A DNA stretch of 64,000 nucleotides from NCBI GenBank assembly GCA_963575745.1, contig CAUYUJ010004014.1, positions 467,118-531,117 of the forward strand, given 5' to 3'. This DNA is from Prorocentrum cordatum (taxonomy: Eukaryota > Sar > Dinophyceae > Prorocentrales > Prorocentraceae). The notes beneath the pieces are model-generated. The model saw only the letters and a list, made by a program, of their open reading frames with translations. It was not told the origin of the DNA and did not search any database. This document shows, one piece after another, positions 29,820 through 39,111 of this stretch. Position numbers and translations under genes: made by a program. Every line of letters begins with the position of its first letter. The stretch's first letter is position 1.

Positions 29820-30240
29820 ATGTCCCCTCTGGTCCTTCCACCCCCCCTCCCCCCCCTCCCCTCCCCCTCGTTGGGAGGATCTCACAGGGGCCGACCCCAC
29901 CAGCATTGGAGGCATCTGGGGCCGTCTTGGGGGCCGTTTGGGGGCCCTCTTAGCCCGTTTTCTGGGTCCGTCTGCGGTTTATCTTCGAGGCTTGTCGGGC
30001 CGCCTTCGGTTAACAGGAGCCCGTAAAGGCGAGAAAATATGTGCGGCACCAATGGGAGCGAAGTCATTTGGGTATCTTGGGAACCGCCTGAAGGGCCTTT
30101 TTCGTAACCATCTTGTTAGCCATCTTGAGGCCGTCGTGGGCGGTCTTGGGGCACCTTGAGCCTTTTGGGAGACATCTGGGGGCCATCTCGGCAGTCTTGG
30201 AGACGGCCTCGGACTGGCCTGCAGGCGATCTTGGGCCAGC
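29820..30240 (+). repeat. C-rich patch and TTGGGGCCGTC minisatellite
   Basis: CCCCTCCC runs at 29838-29870, followed by degenerate CTTGGGGGCCGTCTTGGG units like those elsewhere in the window. Confidence 0.65.
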
Positions 30241-30302
30241 TCCGCAAATGTGGAGGCGTCTGTTCTTGATGTCCCTGTTCTTCTGGTCCCCGCACGGCGG
30301 TC

Positions 30303-30573
30303 GGCGGCACGCGACGAGGCCCCGTCGGGATTTGCTTGGGACCGGCCCCAGGGGGTCACTTGCGGTTGGCGCGGGGGAGATCGCGTGCGAGGCGGCGCCG
30401 CCGGCCCTGCTGATTACACGCTGCCCCCCTCTCTTCGTGGAGATGGCGTGCCATCTTGTTGGCGGCACGCGACGAGACCCCGTCGGGATTGCTGGGGACC
30501 GGCCCCAGGGGGTCCCTTACGGCTGGCGCGGGGGAGATCGCGTGCGAGGTGGCGCCGCCGGCCTGCTGAGTAC
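30303..30573 (+). repeat. 158-bp tandem duplication
   Basis: GGCGGCACGCGACGAG starts at 30303 and again at 30461. Both units continue through GACCGGCCCCAGGGGGTC and GGGGGAGATCGCGTGCGAGG. The first ends in CTGCTGATTACACGCTGCC, uninterrupted; the second has mobile elements inserted at this TAC. Confidence 0.85.
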
Positions 30574-30760
30574 TCCAAATATCACGATCGTGGGGGGGGG
30601 GGTCAAAAAAGTGTCTGACGGCCAGTCTGGGACCCCCCCCCCCAAGACAGGCAACCAAAAGGTCCAACATCGGGACCCCCCCGCGCAGATGTGTGTCTGA
30701 CGAAGCCCGCGAGACCCCCCCCAGAAGCAGACCCCCCCCCCATTGTTATGAGATCGGGAG
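30574..30760 (+). mobile_element. TAC-flanked MITE-like element, copy 1
   Basis: The element lies between TAC at 30571-30573 and TAC at 30761-30763. Its ends, TCCAAATATCACGATCG and CATTGTTATGAGATCGGGA, are a diverged inverted pair. The interior repeats GACCCCCCC several times. Confidence 0.7.
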
Positions 30761-30785
30761 TACGCGCTGCCGGCCTGCTGATTAC

Positions 30786-30962
30786 TCCAGATTTCGTAAT
30801 AAAAGGGAGGGGGCCTGGACCCTCCAAGACAAGCCATTTCAGACCCCCCCCCCGTGGGAGAACCCTCCAAAACATCGTCCCCAGACCCCCCCAGGCCCTC
30901 CAAGATAGCTTGGAAGAGACCCCCCCCGAAATGACCCCCCCCCATTGTTATGAGATCCGGAG
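30786..30962 (+). mobile_element. TAC-flanked MITE-like element, copy 2
   Basis: Flanked by TAC at 30783-30785 and 30963-30965. It begins TCCAGATTTCGTAATAAAAG and ends GTTATGAGATCCGGA, with CCCTCCAAGACAAGCC and CCTCCAAAACATCG inside. It is close to copy 3 at 41610. Confidence 0.85.
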
Positions 30963-31141
30963 TACGCGCTGCCCCTCCCTCTCTCTCTCTTCGTGGAGCT
31001 GGCGTGCACCGAAGCAGCCCCGGCAGGGGGACGGCGCGCTCAGAGGGGGGCCCCCCTCGCGGGGGGAGTCGCCTCACGGGGATGGCGTGCCCCTCGGAGG
31101 TCGGTGCCGCAAGCTTCTCTTCCCAACGCCAGGCGTAACTC

Positions 31142-31280
31142 AGGAGGAAGAGAAGCACACAGCCACAATGAATCCTCGATTCCCCAGAAAATATTGGAAA
31201 ATATGGGAAGTGGGGGGAGAGACAGAAACCAAGAAAATATGGGGATTTCTTTTATTTGTGTGTATTTATTTGTGTGTCCT
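31142..31280 (+). repeat. Dispersed repeat K, copy 3
   Basis: Same family as 19371, here within the 319-bp tandem duplication. Confidence 0.8.
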
Positions 31281-31770
31281 CACAGGGATGGCGTGCCCCT
31301 TCGAGCACAGCTGTCGCAAACTTCTCGGGGAGGAGGCGAGGGGGGAGGCGAGGAGGGGAAGGGGGCTCGAAGATCGATGTCGCAAACTTCTCTTCCCAAC
31401 GCCAAGCGTAACACCGAACACGCGGGCGGGCAGCGGCCGCTGCTGCCGGAGGGAGAATCAGGAGGAGAAGAAACACACAGACACAATTGATCCTCGACTC
31501 CCCCGAAAATATTTGAAAATATGGGAAGTGGGGGGGGGAGACAGAAACCAAGAAAATATGGGGATTTCTTTTATTTGTGTGTATTTATTTGTGTGTCCTC
31601 ACAGGGATGGCGTGCCCCTTCGAGCACAGCTGTCGCAAACTTCTCGGGGAGGAGGCGAGGGGGGAGGCGAGGAGGGGAAGGGGGCTCGAAGATCGATGTC
31701 GCAAACTTCTCTTTCCAACGCCGAGCGTAGCACCGAACACGCGGGCGGGCAGCGGTCGCTGCTGCCAGAG
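31241..31770 (+). repeat. 319-bp tandem duplication
   Basis: GGGGATTTCTTTTATTTGTG occurs at 31241 and 31560. The two units are nearly identical through CACAGGGATGGCGTGCCCC, AGCACAGCTGTCGCAAAC and GCGGGCGGGCAGCGG. The unit contains a K repeat, so the duplication arose after the K insertion. The frames here are not considered genes. Confidence 0.85.
31460..31599 (+). repeat. Dispersed repeat K, copy 4
   Basis: Near-identical to copy 3 and 319 bp from it. Confidence 0.8.
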
Positions 31771-32179
31771 TGAGAGCGGGGGCGGCAGCCGCGGCGCCCG
31801 AGGCACCCACAGAGCCACCGGATCCCAGAGAGTCCTGGATGCGAGTCCGATGTTGCCCTCGTCCCGGTTTCGTTTTGAGCCGCGCCCCGCGGACGCGCGC
31901 GCTCCGCTGCCCCGAGAGGAGGGGGAGGAGGAGGAGGAGGAGGAGGAGGACGAGGCGGAGGAGGAGGACCCCCCTCCGCCCGCGCGCCGCTGGCCGGCGC
32001 GAGCGCGAGAGGCCTGCTTCTATTGGGACATGGCGGGGCAACTGGACGAGGTGGAAGGCGGGGCTCGGCGCCCACACCCCGGCCGATGGCCCCCCTCCTC
32101 CCGATTCCCGTCCTCCTCCTCCTCCTCCTCCTCCTCCTCCTCCTCCTCCTCCCCCCCAGTCGCTGTTTGAGGTGCCCAA
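31771..32179. repeat. GC-rich DNA with GGA (31918-31970) and CTC (32110-32155) microsatellites
   Basis: Two short triplet tracts of opposite strand sense in GC-rich DNA, just ahead of the LINE. No gene is supported. Confidence 0.7.
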
Positions 32180-32296
32180 AAGTTGACCGACCGCACCTCA
32201 CGTACAACCGTACACCAGCGATTCTGCGCCCACACCCGCAGGCCTCGGGGGCAGGGGGGACTGGGGGGCCCGCATGGCGAGTCCGTGCGCCTAGGC

Positions 32297-33418
32297 ATGA
32301 GAATCTGCTACTACAACCCCCAGGAGGCAGCGAGCATCGAACGACTAGAGGACATCAGTGCCGAACTACACAGTTGGGACGTTATCCTCCTCAGTGGCAC
32401 ATGTAGATGGGCGGGAGCAGAAGCAGTGCAGCGACACTATCTTCCTAATCACTACGTGTTACAATTCGGTGCCCGCAAAGGGAAGTGGATCAACAAAAGC
32501 TGCGGCCTAACGATCCTCATCAGCCAGAGAATCGACGAGCGCAGCCTACGAGAGATCTACACCCCACCGACCAGCCTCCAGGGACGGGTTGCAGGAATTC
32601 GCCTCTCGACTAGCCAATACGACTACGTACTCTTTGTCTACTACTACGCCCCCACCCATCTCTCGTACTACGTGCCACTAGCAGACGCTATAACTAAATG
32701 GTTGGAGCAGTGCGTCGACAGAGTAGGCAGCCGTACGACGATCGTGATGGGCGGGGATGTGAACAGCGACTTTGGTTGCCAGCGAGACACCGACGGGACC
32801 ATCGTGCGAAGTAGAGGACCGACGGTAGGAGACAGGGAGCCCAGGATTGAGAACTCCAACGGCACGAGCCTCAAGACCCTGTGTCAGACCAGCGACCTCA
32901 GTATTGCTACCACTTACCACATCGCTGAACCCACCTTCTACGGGCATTCAGGTTATAACAGCCGTATCGACCACATCGTTGTACCCACAGGGGCCCTGGG
33001 ACTCATAAAAAGGTGTGAGGTCCTCCATCGGTCTGGCAAAAGGCTCCAAAAAGTAAAAGTACGAGGACACAGGGACCACCTCCCCATCGGCCTCACCCCC
33101 CTCGCCTCTACTACCACCACCTCCTTCCCCACGCGCGCCCGCCTACAACAGGGACTGTGCAGGGGCGGCCTCATGGAATGCTTACGCAGCGGCCACAAGA
33201 GGGAGATGCTGCTCACCGAACTCGACAAGGAGGTGGAGGAGGTGGGCGGGGAGCAGCGGGAGAGAGCACTGGGAGCAGCGACGCCAGACGAGACCTGGGG
33301 CCTTTTGGGGGGAGCGGCACGATCGGCCACGCTCAGAACCTTCGGACAAAAACGGCTCTCCCGACGAGATCGACCAGCTTACGAAGCGAGCCAAGCAACA
33401 CCGACTCGAACTCCTTAG
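32297..33418 (+). pseudogene. LINE endonuclease domain (APE/EEP type)
   Basis: From ATG 32297 the product begins MRICYYNPQE. The expected motifs are YYN near residue 6 (metal-site Asn), GGDVNSDFG (the GDxN loop), NSRIDHIVV (catalytic Asp region) and GHRDHLPI (terminal Asp-His). In motif 2, usually LQET, the sequence is LLSGTCR, so the usual metal-binding Glu is absent. This may be a lineage trait or a sign of decay. The frame is open upstream to 32183 through a TTG. After about 33350 the sensible reading moves to another frame, so the last residues before 33418 are probably out of frame. In the living element the domain nicks target DNA to prime reverse transcription. Confidence 0.75.
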
Positions 33419-34020
33419 GCAGCGAAGAGCATTGCGACAGAGCCTCACTCCAGAACAGTGGGCCGACGACTACGACAGGGTACAAAACGAGCTGAAAGAG
33501 ATCACAGCTGCGCTGAAGCAGGCCCGAGAAGGTGTCGAGAAACAAAGAAGGGCGCTCCTGGTCGAACGCATATGGGGGGCCTACGAAAAACGGAACCTCG
33601 CCGAGATGCACCGACTACGTATACAGTACCAGAGGAACGGGCGCGGGCCAAAGAAAAGGTACTACCGATCAGCCCGAACCCACTGGCCACGCGACTACTG
33701 GTATCAGGAGCTCGCCCACCCAGCCTTGGAAGGGGGGCTAGGAGCGCGGCCCATCGATAGGAACGCAGAGAGAGCAGTACACGAGGCGTTCGTCCAGGAA
33801 CACATCGACCGACTGCCGATCGACCACGATTTACTTTTTCAGGTCGAGGCCGACAAGCGAGCGATGCGCAGGTATTGTCAGCGAGCCAGCAAGCGACGGG
33901 CCTGGCCGCCTTGGGGCATCCCGATCGAAATGACATGGTTGATGATCGACCCCACCCTCCATCTTCAGGACCCAGCAGAGCTCAGCAGGCGCCTAGAAGA
34001 AAAGCGAGTGGCAGCTGCAG
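33350..34020 (+). pseudogene. LINE linker between endonuclease and reverse transcriptase
   Basis: In this frame the sequence is charged and helical: DEIDQLTKRAKQHRLELLRQ, then WADDYDRVQNELKEITAAL, then ALLVERIWGAYEKRNLAEMH. It continues through YWYQELAHPALEGG and IPIEMTWLMIDPTLHLQDP. It follows the endonuclease after a frame change. The frame stays open to 34217, but from about 34020 the neighbouring frame carries the recognisable motifs. Confidence 0.6.
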
Positions 34021-34687
34021 AGAACAGGGGGGCGAAGACGAGATTGCACACTACACGACATTGGGACGATACAAGAAGGGGAGGGGGCTGCTCCGACGGA
34101 TGGGGTGGACTGACGGCACTAGGCTGGGTCGTGCGCCGACGGCGACGGATGGGACAGAAGGAGCCGCCTGGGAGCAGCAATCCTATGCAGTGGGGAGGGG
34201 CAGGTTTGCAGGGGTAGGTGCTGACAAGATTGCAGATCACAGCAAAGGATACATGAAGTACCTTGATCAATTTCTTACACAATGCCGAAGCTGCCAGGTT
34301 ACCCCCTTGGACCGGCACCGATCACAAGCATTCCCAGCAGAAAAACACAACAACAAAGAGGGGATACTAGGGAAGCGTATACTACACGTGTACGGTTCTT
34401 TTGGAATGGCTTGGCACTCAGGCATCCACTTACGTGGCTCACCCCCATCACATGCACCCTGGGCCCAAGGAGGCCTCCCACACCGCTGTCGTGAAAACGC
34501 CATCCTCTGTGCACAAGCGGCCCAATGGAGAGCTGCCCAAGGGGGGGTGAGCACAATCACAACCAACCACGACGGCACCAACGCGTTCGCAGCCACCAAC
34601 CGAGCCCTACTCAGAGCGGTTGCCTTCAGGCAAGCCCACGAGCACGATCAGCGCTTCGCCATGGGGCCATTGACCACTCCACCCTGA
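34020..34687 (+). pseudogene. G-patch-like motif and N-terminal reverse transcriptase part
   Basis: This frame reads LGRYKKGRGLLRRMGWTDG and continues TRLGR (34061-34132). That fits the G-patch pattern GxGxxxLxxMGWxxGxGLG, with Arg at one of the late Gly positions. It is followed by KIADHSKGYMKYLDQFL and ILGKRILHVYGSFGMAW, consistent with the fingers region of a LINE reverse transcriptase. Later comes STITTNHDGTNAFAATNRAL, where the palm begins. G-patch motifs bind RNA or helicases and are known in some retroviral proteases; finding one here is unusual. Confidence 0.5.
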
Positions 34688-35720
34688 AGATCGAAGCTGC
34701 CGACGGCACCGTCGAAGCTGAGAGCACCACAGGCGCTCAAATGGGCTTCACCCTCTGCCCGAGGCAATTCAACGACGCATACAACATGTACGTCACAAAA
34801 TGGTGGGAACAAGGCCGCACGGACCCAGACCAAATTATCCACGACGCGACTAACCCAGTCGCAGGCAACACCCACGACTTATCCCTCAACACGTTCATGG
34901 ACGACATCACTTATGTGCAGACGACCCTACCAACATCGACGGCTGGCGATATTGAACACCAACTCAACAACAACACCGAACGCCTTTCCCAAACAATTGC
35001 AGCAGGAGGATGGGGACTCAACAACGCCAAGACCAACCACCTACTATACCTAGTAGGGCAAGGCTGATACGGGAAAACCAGACAACCCAGACGCAGCAAA
35101 ACACTGCAGGGTCAGGCGTTGAGGGAGATGCGTGTACTTGGCCCTTACCTACCAGCTGGTCAGGGCATCACAGGCGAGGTCGTGCGGCGTATCGCAGCCA
35201 TCCGCGTCGCATGGCGACAATGCGGGATCTTCTGGGCCTCTAAGGTAACCCGACAGATAAAACGCATGATGTTCATGGCGTTCGTCGTTGGTGCGGCCCT
35301 CAGCGGATTGCCAGCGTTAGTTCTGACAGATACCCACACAACGGCAATCGACAGCGTACTAGGCAAATACCTACGGACGCTAGCGGGAGGAGCCATGTCG
35401 TGGACCAGAGCGGACGGGACAGTGAGGTGCAACAACTTGCGACAGGTGTTTAGATACTGGAGACTCGAGCGTACATCCGTATCCTTACTTGTGCGACGTT
35501 TGCGATGGCACCAGAACTGGTCAAGGCACCCTTGGGAGCACGGAGCAGTCATCGCAGCGGTTTTTGGGACATCCAGACTAGATGCGGCTCAGGGTATTCA
35601 GCGACTCGAAGGGCAGGGATTTGCGGGGCCCTCCTCCACCCCGTGGGCACAGCAGTTTGCAGCCGACACGCAGGCGATAGCAAAGGTTGACGAGAGCATG
35701 GGATGGTATGCAGAAAGGGA
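34660..35720 (+). pseudogene. Reverse transcriptase palm and thumb, with one internal stop
   Basis: The frame reads GAQMGFTLCPRQFNDAYNMY, corresponding to the QGxPLSPxLFN motif. Next is LNTFMDDITYVQ with the catalytic FMDD at 34894-34905. Then GGWGLNNAKTNHLLY corresponds to the following LNxxKT motif. A TGA at 35065-35067 interrupts the frame. Beyond it are LREMRVLGPYLPAGQGI, a hydrophobic stretch IKRMMFMAFVVGAALSG, and VFRYWRLERTSVSLLVRRLR, typical of a LINE thumb or connection region. Both catalytic Asp residues are present. The reading leaves this frame at the A8 run near 35760. Confidence 0.75.
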
Positions 35721-35766
35721 CTCAGACCTTGCCATATTCGAACAGGGGAGTGCGGAACAAAAAAAA

Positions 35767-36280
35767 ACTGGCTGCAAACCGACCCATCAATATTGCACAG
35801 TAACGAGCGAAATTGGCACGTGCTTACGACACGAGATACGACGCTACAGGAGGAGGAGGGCAGGGAGGAGGAATCACTGAAACCCTACTGGTGCGATCAT
35901 ACGACGACGGGCGAACACGACACGGAACAGAGGTGTAGCATGCGCTTTGCGACATACGCAGCACTAGCTGGGCATCGCCGAGAGTCTCACAACATCCGAC
36001 CAGTGGTGGCGTCCGTAATCGTCAACAACCAGTGCCCCTGGTGCAAGAGCACATTTATTAATCGTAAGGTATGTGTCGACCATGCGACCAGGGCTGTCCA
36101 CGGCCACGGTATTTGCCACCAAGACAGGTCGATGTGGCCCCACCCCATCTCCGACCCCAGCTCCCTCACCTGCCCGATCTGTAACCACGAGGCTCAAACT
36201 CTCGAGGAGTATCACGCACACATCCGCGAGCACATAGCAGGGCCAGAGTCGATCAGAGCGGCACGGGGAGAGGGAGCACA
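35767..36280 (+). pseudogene. LINE C2H2 zinc-finger region
   Basis: This region, in the next frame, reads SMRFATYAALAGHRRESHN, then CPWCKSTFINRKVCVDH followed by VHGHG (from 36033), then CPICNHEAQTLEEYHAHIRE (from 36171). The second and third are clear CxxC...H...H fingers. The first is degenerate, with unusual cysteine spacing. Such fingers probably help bind the element RNA or target DNA. The region is charged and low in complexity after about 36250. Confidence 0.65.
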
Positions 36281-36282
36281 CG

Positions 36283-37530
36283 TTGCACGGGGGCCACGGC
36301 GACTGGCGCATCAGGGCCAGCACGAAGAGAGGAGGGGGCGCAGCAGAAGGGCAGCCGCCCTCACAGCGCCCGCACCTCGGCGGCGGCGGAGTCGGCTCGT
36401 CAGACACGCCGCAGTCGCAGCAGACGCCCCAGCAGCCGCCCCCCACACAGCGCCGAGGAGGAGGCGGTCGAGGACCCCCAGGAGGAGGCCGTGGTGGCGG
36501 CGGCGGCGGACAGGTGGAGCTGCGGGACCAGCTGGGATCGCTCCAGAGGCTCACCCTCCAGAACTCGAACGAGATCCGCAATTTTTTGCATCTCACGGGA
36601 GAGTTCTGGCTGACGCCGCTCGAGCCAGATTGGGTGCAGGCGCCGATGGAGACAGGCAAAGAGTACGGACGGAAGGTGAAGCAGTTGGGCAAGGGGCACG
36701 GCCTCGGCCCACCGCACGGCCAGGTAGCGGCGAGCCTGGTCGAGGAGATCGTGGCGGTGCTCGACTCAGAGGAGCAGAAGCTCGACGCGCCCCTCCTCCA
36801 CGTGAGGCAGCTCTTGAAAGAGTTCATGAGCCAGCTCGACGAACCCTGGGGGCCGATCTTCATCACGGAGGTCTTCTTGCAGCGCAAGATCCAGGAGGCG
36901 CACAACAAGACGGGCGAAGACGTGGAGATGGACACCAAGCAGTGCAAGGCCAAGCTCATCTACACGATCAACACGGCGCCGAGCTTCAGGGCGGCGCTGC
37001 ACGACCAGAAGCTCGAGCAGGAGCAGTACGACAAGACCTCGGGATTCAAGGGGGACATGTTCAAGCAGGCACCTGGGCCACGCGCCGGCGCACCTCGGGG
37101 CCACGAAGAGCCGCTCAGGGGGCCCGAGCACGGGCCTGGAGAGGGCCGTGGAGGCGCAGCTCAACAGGAGGTGAGCCAAGGCACGCCTCAGCCTAAGCCC
37201 AGCAGCTCGCCCCGCCGCGAGCGAGAGAGCCCCGCGGGCCAGTCCCCACCAGGCCCGCAGCCCAGCGGCGCCGCCAGCTCGACGTCGAGCAGCGCTCCCG
37301 AGTCACGCCTCAACTCCACGGGGCGCCCTCGTGCCTGGCCACCATCATCACCGCCAGTCACTCGAGAGGAAAAAATCGCACAGCAGATCAGCACAGACCT
37401 TGTTCGCATGACGAGTCTCAGGACCCAGGCCGGACAACACGGAGGCCAGATGGCCTACCTGCATCGGATGGCTACGTACTATCGGGACCTACGGCCAAGG
37501 GACTACAACCAACATATGGCGAAAAAATAA
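36283..37530 (+). pseudogene. LINE C-terminal domain, 415-codon frame
   Basis: A Gly/Pro/Gln-rich linker (to about 36500) is followed by a compact domain with LRDQLGSLQRLTLQNSNEI, a GHGLGPPHGQVAASLVEEI segment, then CKAKLIYTINTAPSFRAAL. A disordered Ser/Pro part follows, and the end reads MAYLHRMATYYRDLRPRDYN before TAA 37528-37530. The HxLGPPH-type wording resembles, from memory, a region found in other dinoflagellate retroelement proteins, but I cannot confirm this. The frame differs from that of the zinc fingers. Antisense frames are shadows. It might instead be a separate ORF. Confidence 0.55.
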
Positions 37531-38226
37531 GGGCGACGGCGGACCTTCTACTTATCCAGCCGCCACCCTTCTATTACACGGGCTCCCACCACCTACGCCC
37601 CCCCCCCCTCCCTCCCACCAACTCCTACCTCCAATTTACCATTCCTCAGGCTATCAGCTCTCGACTAGTTCCACTCGCAGTCGAACTCTTTTCCGCACGC
37701 GGCTTGTCTGTCAGATACTATTGCGGATGTCCGCTCGGAGCCGACGTATTCGCGACTTCGCACTGGACCTCGTACAACAGAACGACAGCACATGGCTACA
37801 GAGTACATACTGCGCATTACAAGGGGGACTATCAAACCACAACATCACGCACAGGGAACTATCACACCACAACATTCAGCACAGCCATGCGAGTGTGATC
37901 CGACCACGGTTCGACCTCCCTTCCTCCGCTCAGCCACTTCCAGCCTTAGTCAGCCTTAGCCATCATAGCTGCTACCTCCCTCGACTCTCTGCGCGATAGA
38001 GGGAGTGAGGAAGAATCGCATACTAAGGACAGGCCCAGGATTCCGACTCCAGCGAACGACCGAGCCTACGCCTACTCCTACACCAAGGCCCCCACTACGG
38101 TTCCTTACCGCCCCAACTCTTGGGAACTAAGGAAACTACTACATTACCTAAGGTGAACAACAGCTAGGCGGGGTCAACTAAGGTAAAACGAGGCCCAGCA
38201 CCCAGTCCGACATACTACCAGCGGAC
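37531..38226. other. Probable LINE 3' flank, no gene
   Basis: Normal-complexity, relatively A/C-rich DNA resembling the codon style of the LINE. CATCACGCACAGGGAACTATCACACCACAA contains short local repeats. No poly-A tail or target duplication is recognised. Confidence 0.4.
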
Positions 38227-39111
38227 ATGTACGACTCGAGCTTTCTCGCGACATCCAGGGCCTGCTTTTCTCGCGGACTCACGACCTGGGCAGCAATGGC
38301 GGCGCAGGCGACCATGGCGGAGCAGGTGAGGGCGACGGAGCAGCAGCCAGCTGCAGCTGAGACCGAGCTCAACCCGCAGCCCACAATAGTGCAGAAGCCA
38401 CACGACAGGGGGGGCTTCGGAGTGGCTGACCAGGTCACGGGCACGGCGGCGCACAGGCTGGAGATCGCGCACAACACACTCCAGAGCACGCCCGAGGCGT
38501 TCAAGGAGGCGACCAAGCACAGCGAGATGGCACTCCACGTCCTTCACAAGCAGAGGGAGAAGGTGGTGACCACGCTTGGGCGCATGAACGGCAGGAGCCT
38601 CAACCCGCATGAAGAAGCTGAACGCAGCCAAGCAAAGCACTACCTCAAGGAGCAGCTGCGCGACATCCACAACGCCATCAGCGCGGCGAGGAGCGCGATC
38701 GGCATCACGGACGACAAGCTCGGCAAGATGGCGCACGGACCGATGCCGTGGGAGCTCGACTACATGAGGCGCCAGGTGGATGAGATCGACCACATCTACA
38801 CCCGCTGGACCAAAGGCCCGCACGGCTACGCCTACGACGAGGCCTCCTTCGCCACCCAGAGTGCGACGGCAGCGACGGCGGCGGAGACGGAGAAGCAGGA
38901 CCTCCTCCAGCCCGCGCGCAGGCCGCCATGCCCGAGTCCGAGCAAGAGCGTGCAGGGCTGGGAGAACCGTGGTGTGGTGTTGCGTGGTGAGGCCGAGGCC
39001 CCAGTCGCCGCTACTAAGGCCGACCACAACGCTGGCGCAGCGCAGAGCAGGGATGTGAGACTCTCGTCGCCAAGGGCAGCGGCTGCGGCAGGCTGGGGCA
39101 TCGGGCAGTAG
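38227..39111 (+). CDS. Hypothetical protein with coiled-coil region, 294 aa
   Basis: ATG 38227 to TAG 39109-39111; a second Met at 38296 (MAAQATMAEQV) is a possible alternative start. Residues about 75-180 are rich in Ala, Glu, Lys and Arg and look helical (EMALHVLHKQREKVVTTLGR, HYLKEQLRDIHNAISAARSA). This is followed by MPWELDYMRRQVDEIDHIYT. The C-terminal third is Ala/Thr/Pro-rich and probably disordered. No transmembrane segment or signal peptide is obvious. Codons are strongly G/C at third positions, like the 9857 exon and unlike the LINE just upstream. It could be a host gene or a structural ORF of another retroelement; I recognise no family. Confidence 0.55.
   Translation: MYDSSFLATSRACFSRGLTTWAAMAAQATMAEQVRATEQQPAAAETELNPQPTIVQKPHDRGGFGVADQVTGTAAHRLEIAHNTLQSTPEAFKEATKHSEMALHVLHKQREKVVTTLGRMNGRSLNPHEEAERSQAKHYLKEQLRDIHNAISAARSAIGITDDKLGKMAHGPMPWELDYMRRQVDEIDHIYTRWTKGPHGYAYDEASFATQSATAATAAETEKQDLLQPARRPPCPSPSKSVQGWENRGVVLRGEAEAPVAATKADHNAGAAQSRDVRLSSPRAAAAAGWGIGQ

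Larger units (their letters stand above)
32180..37530 (+). mobile_element. Decayed non-LTR retrotransposon (LINE)
   Basis: The domain order along the plus strand is endonuclease, charged linker, G-patch-like motif, reverse transcriptase, thumb-like region, C2H2 zinc fingers, Gly/Pro-rich linker, and a C-terminal domain. The coding path changes frame near 33350, 34010, 34670, 35760 and 36270 and meets one in-frame TGA at 35065-35067, so this copy cannot encode an intact protein as written. One shift coincides with an A8 run at 35759-35766. No terminal repeats are seen, which fits a LINE rather than an LTR element. The ends are set by coding content; the true 5' end and 3' tail are not visible. 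Confidence 0.8.
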
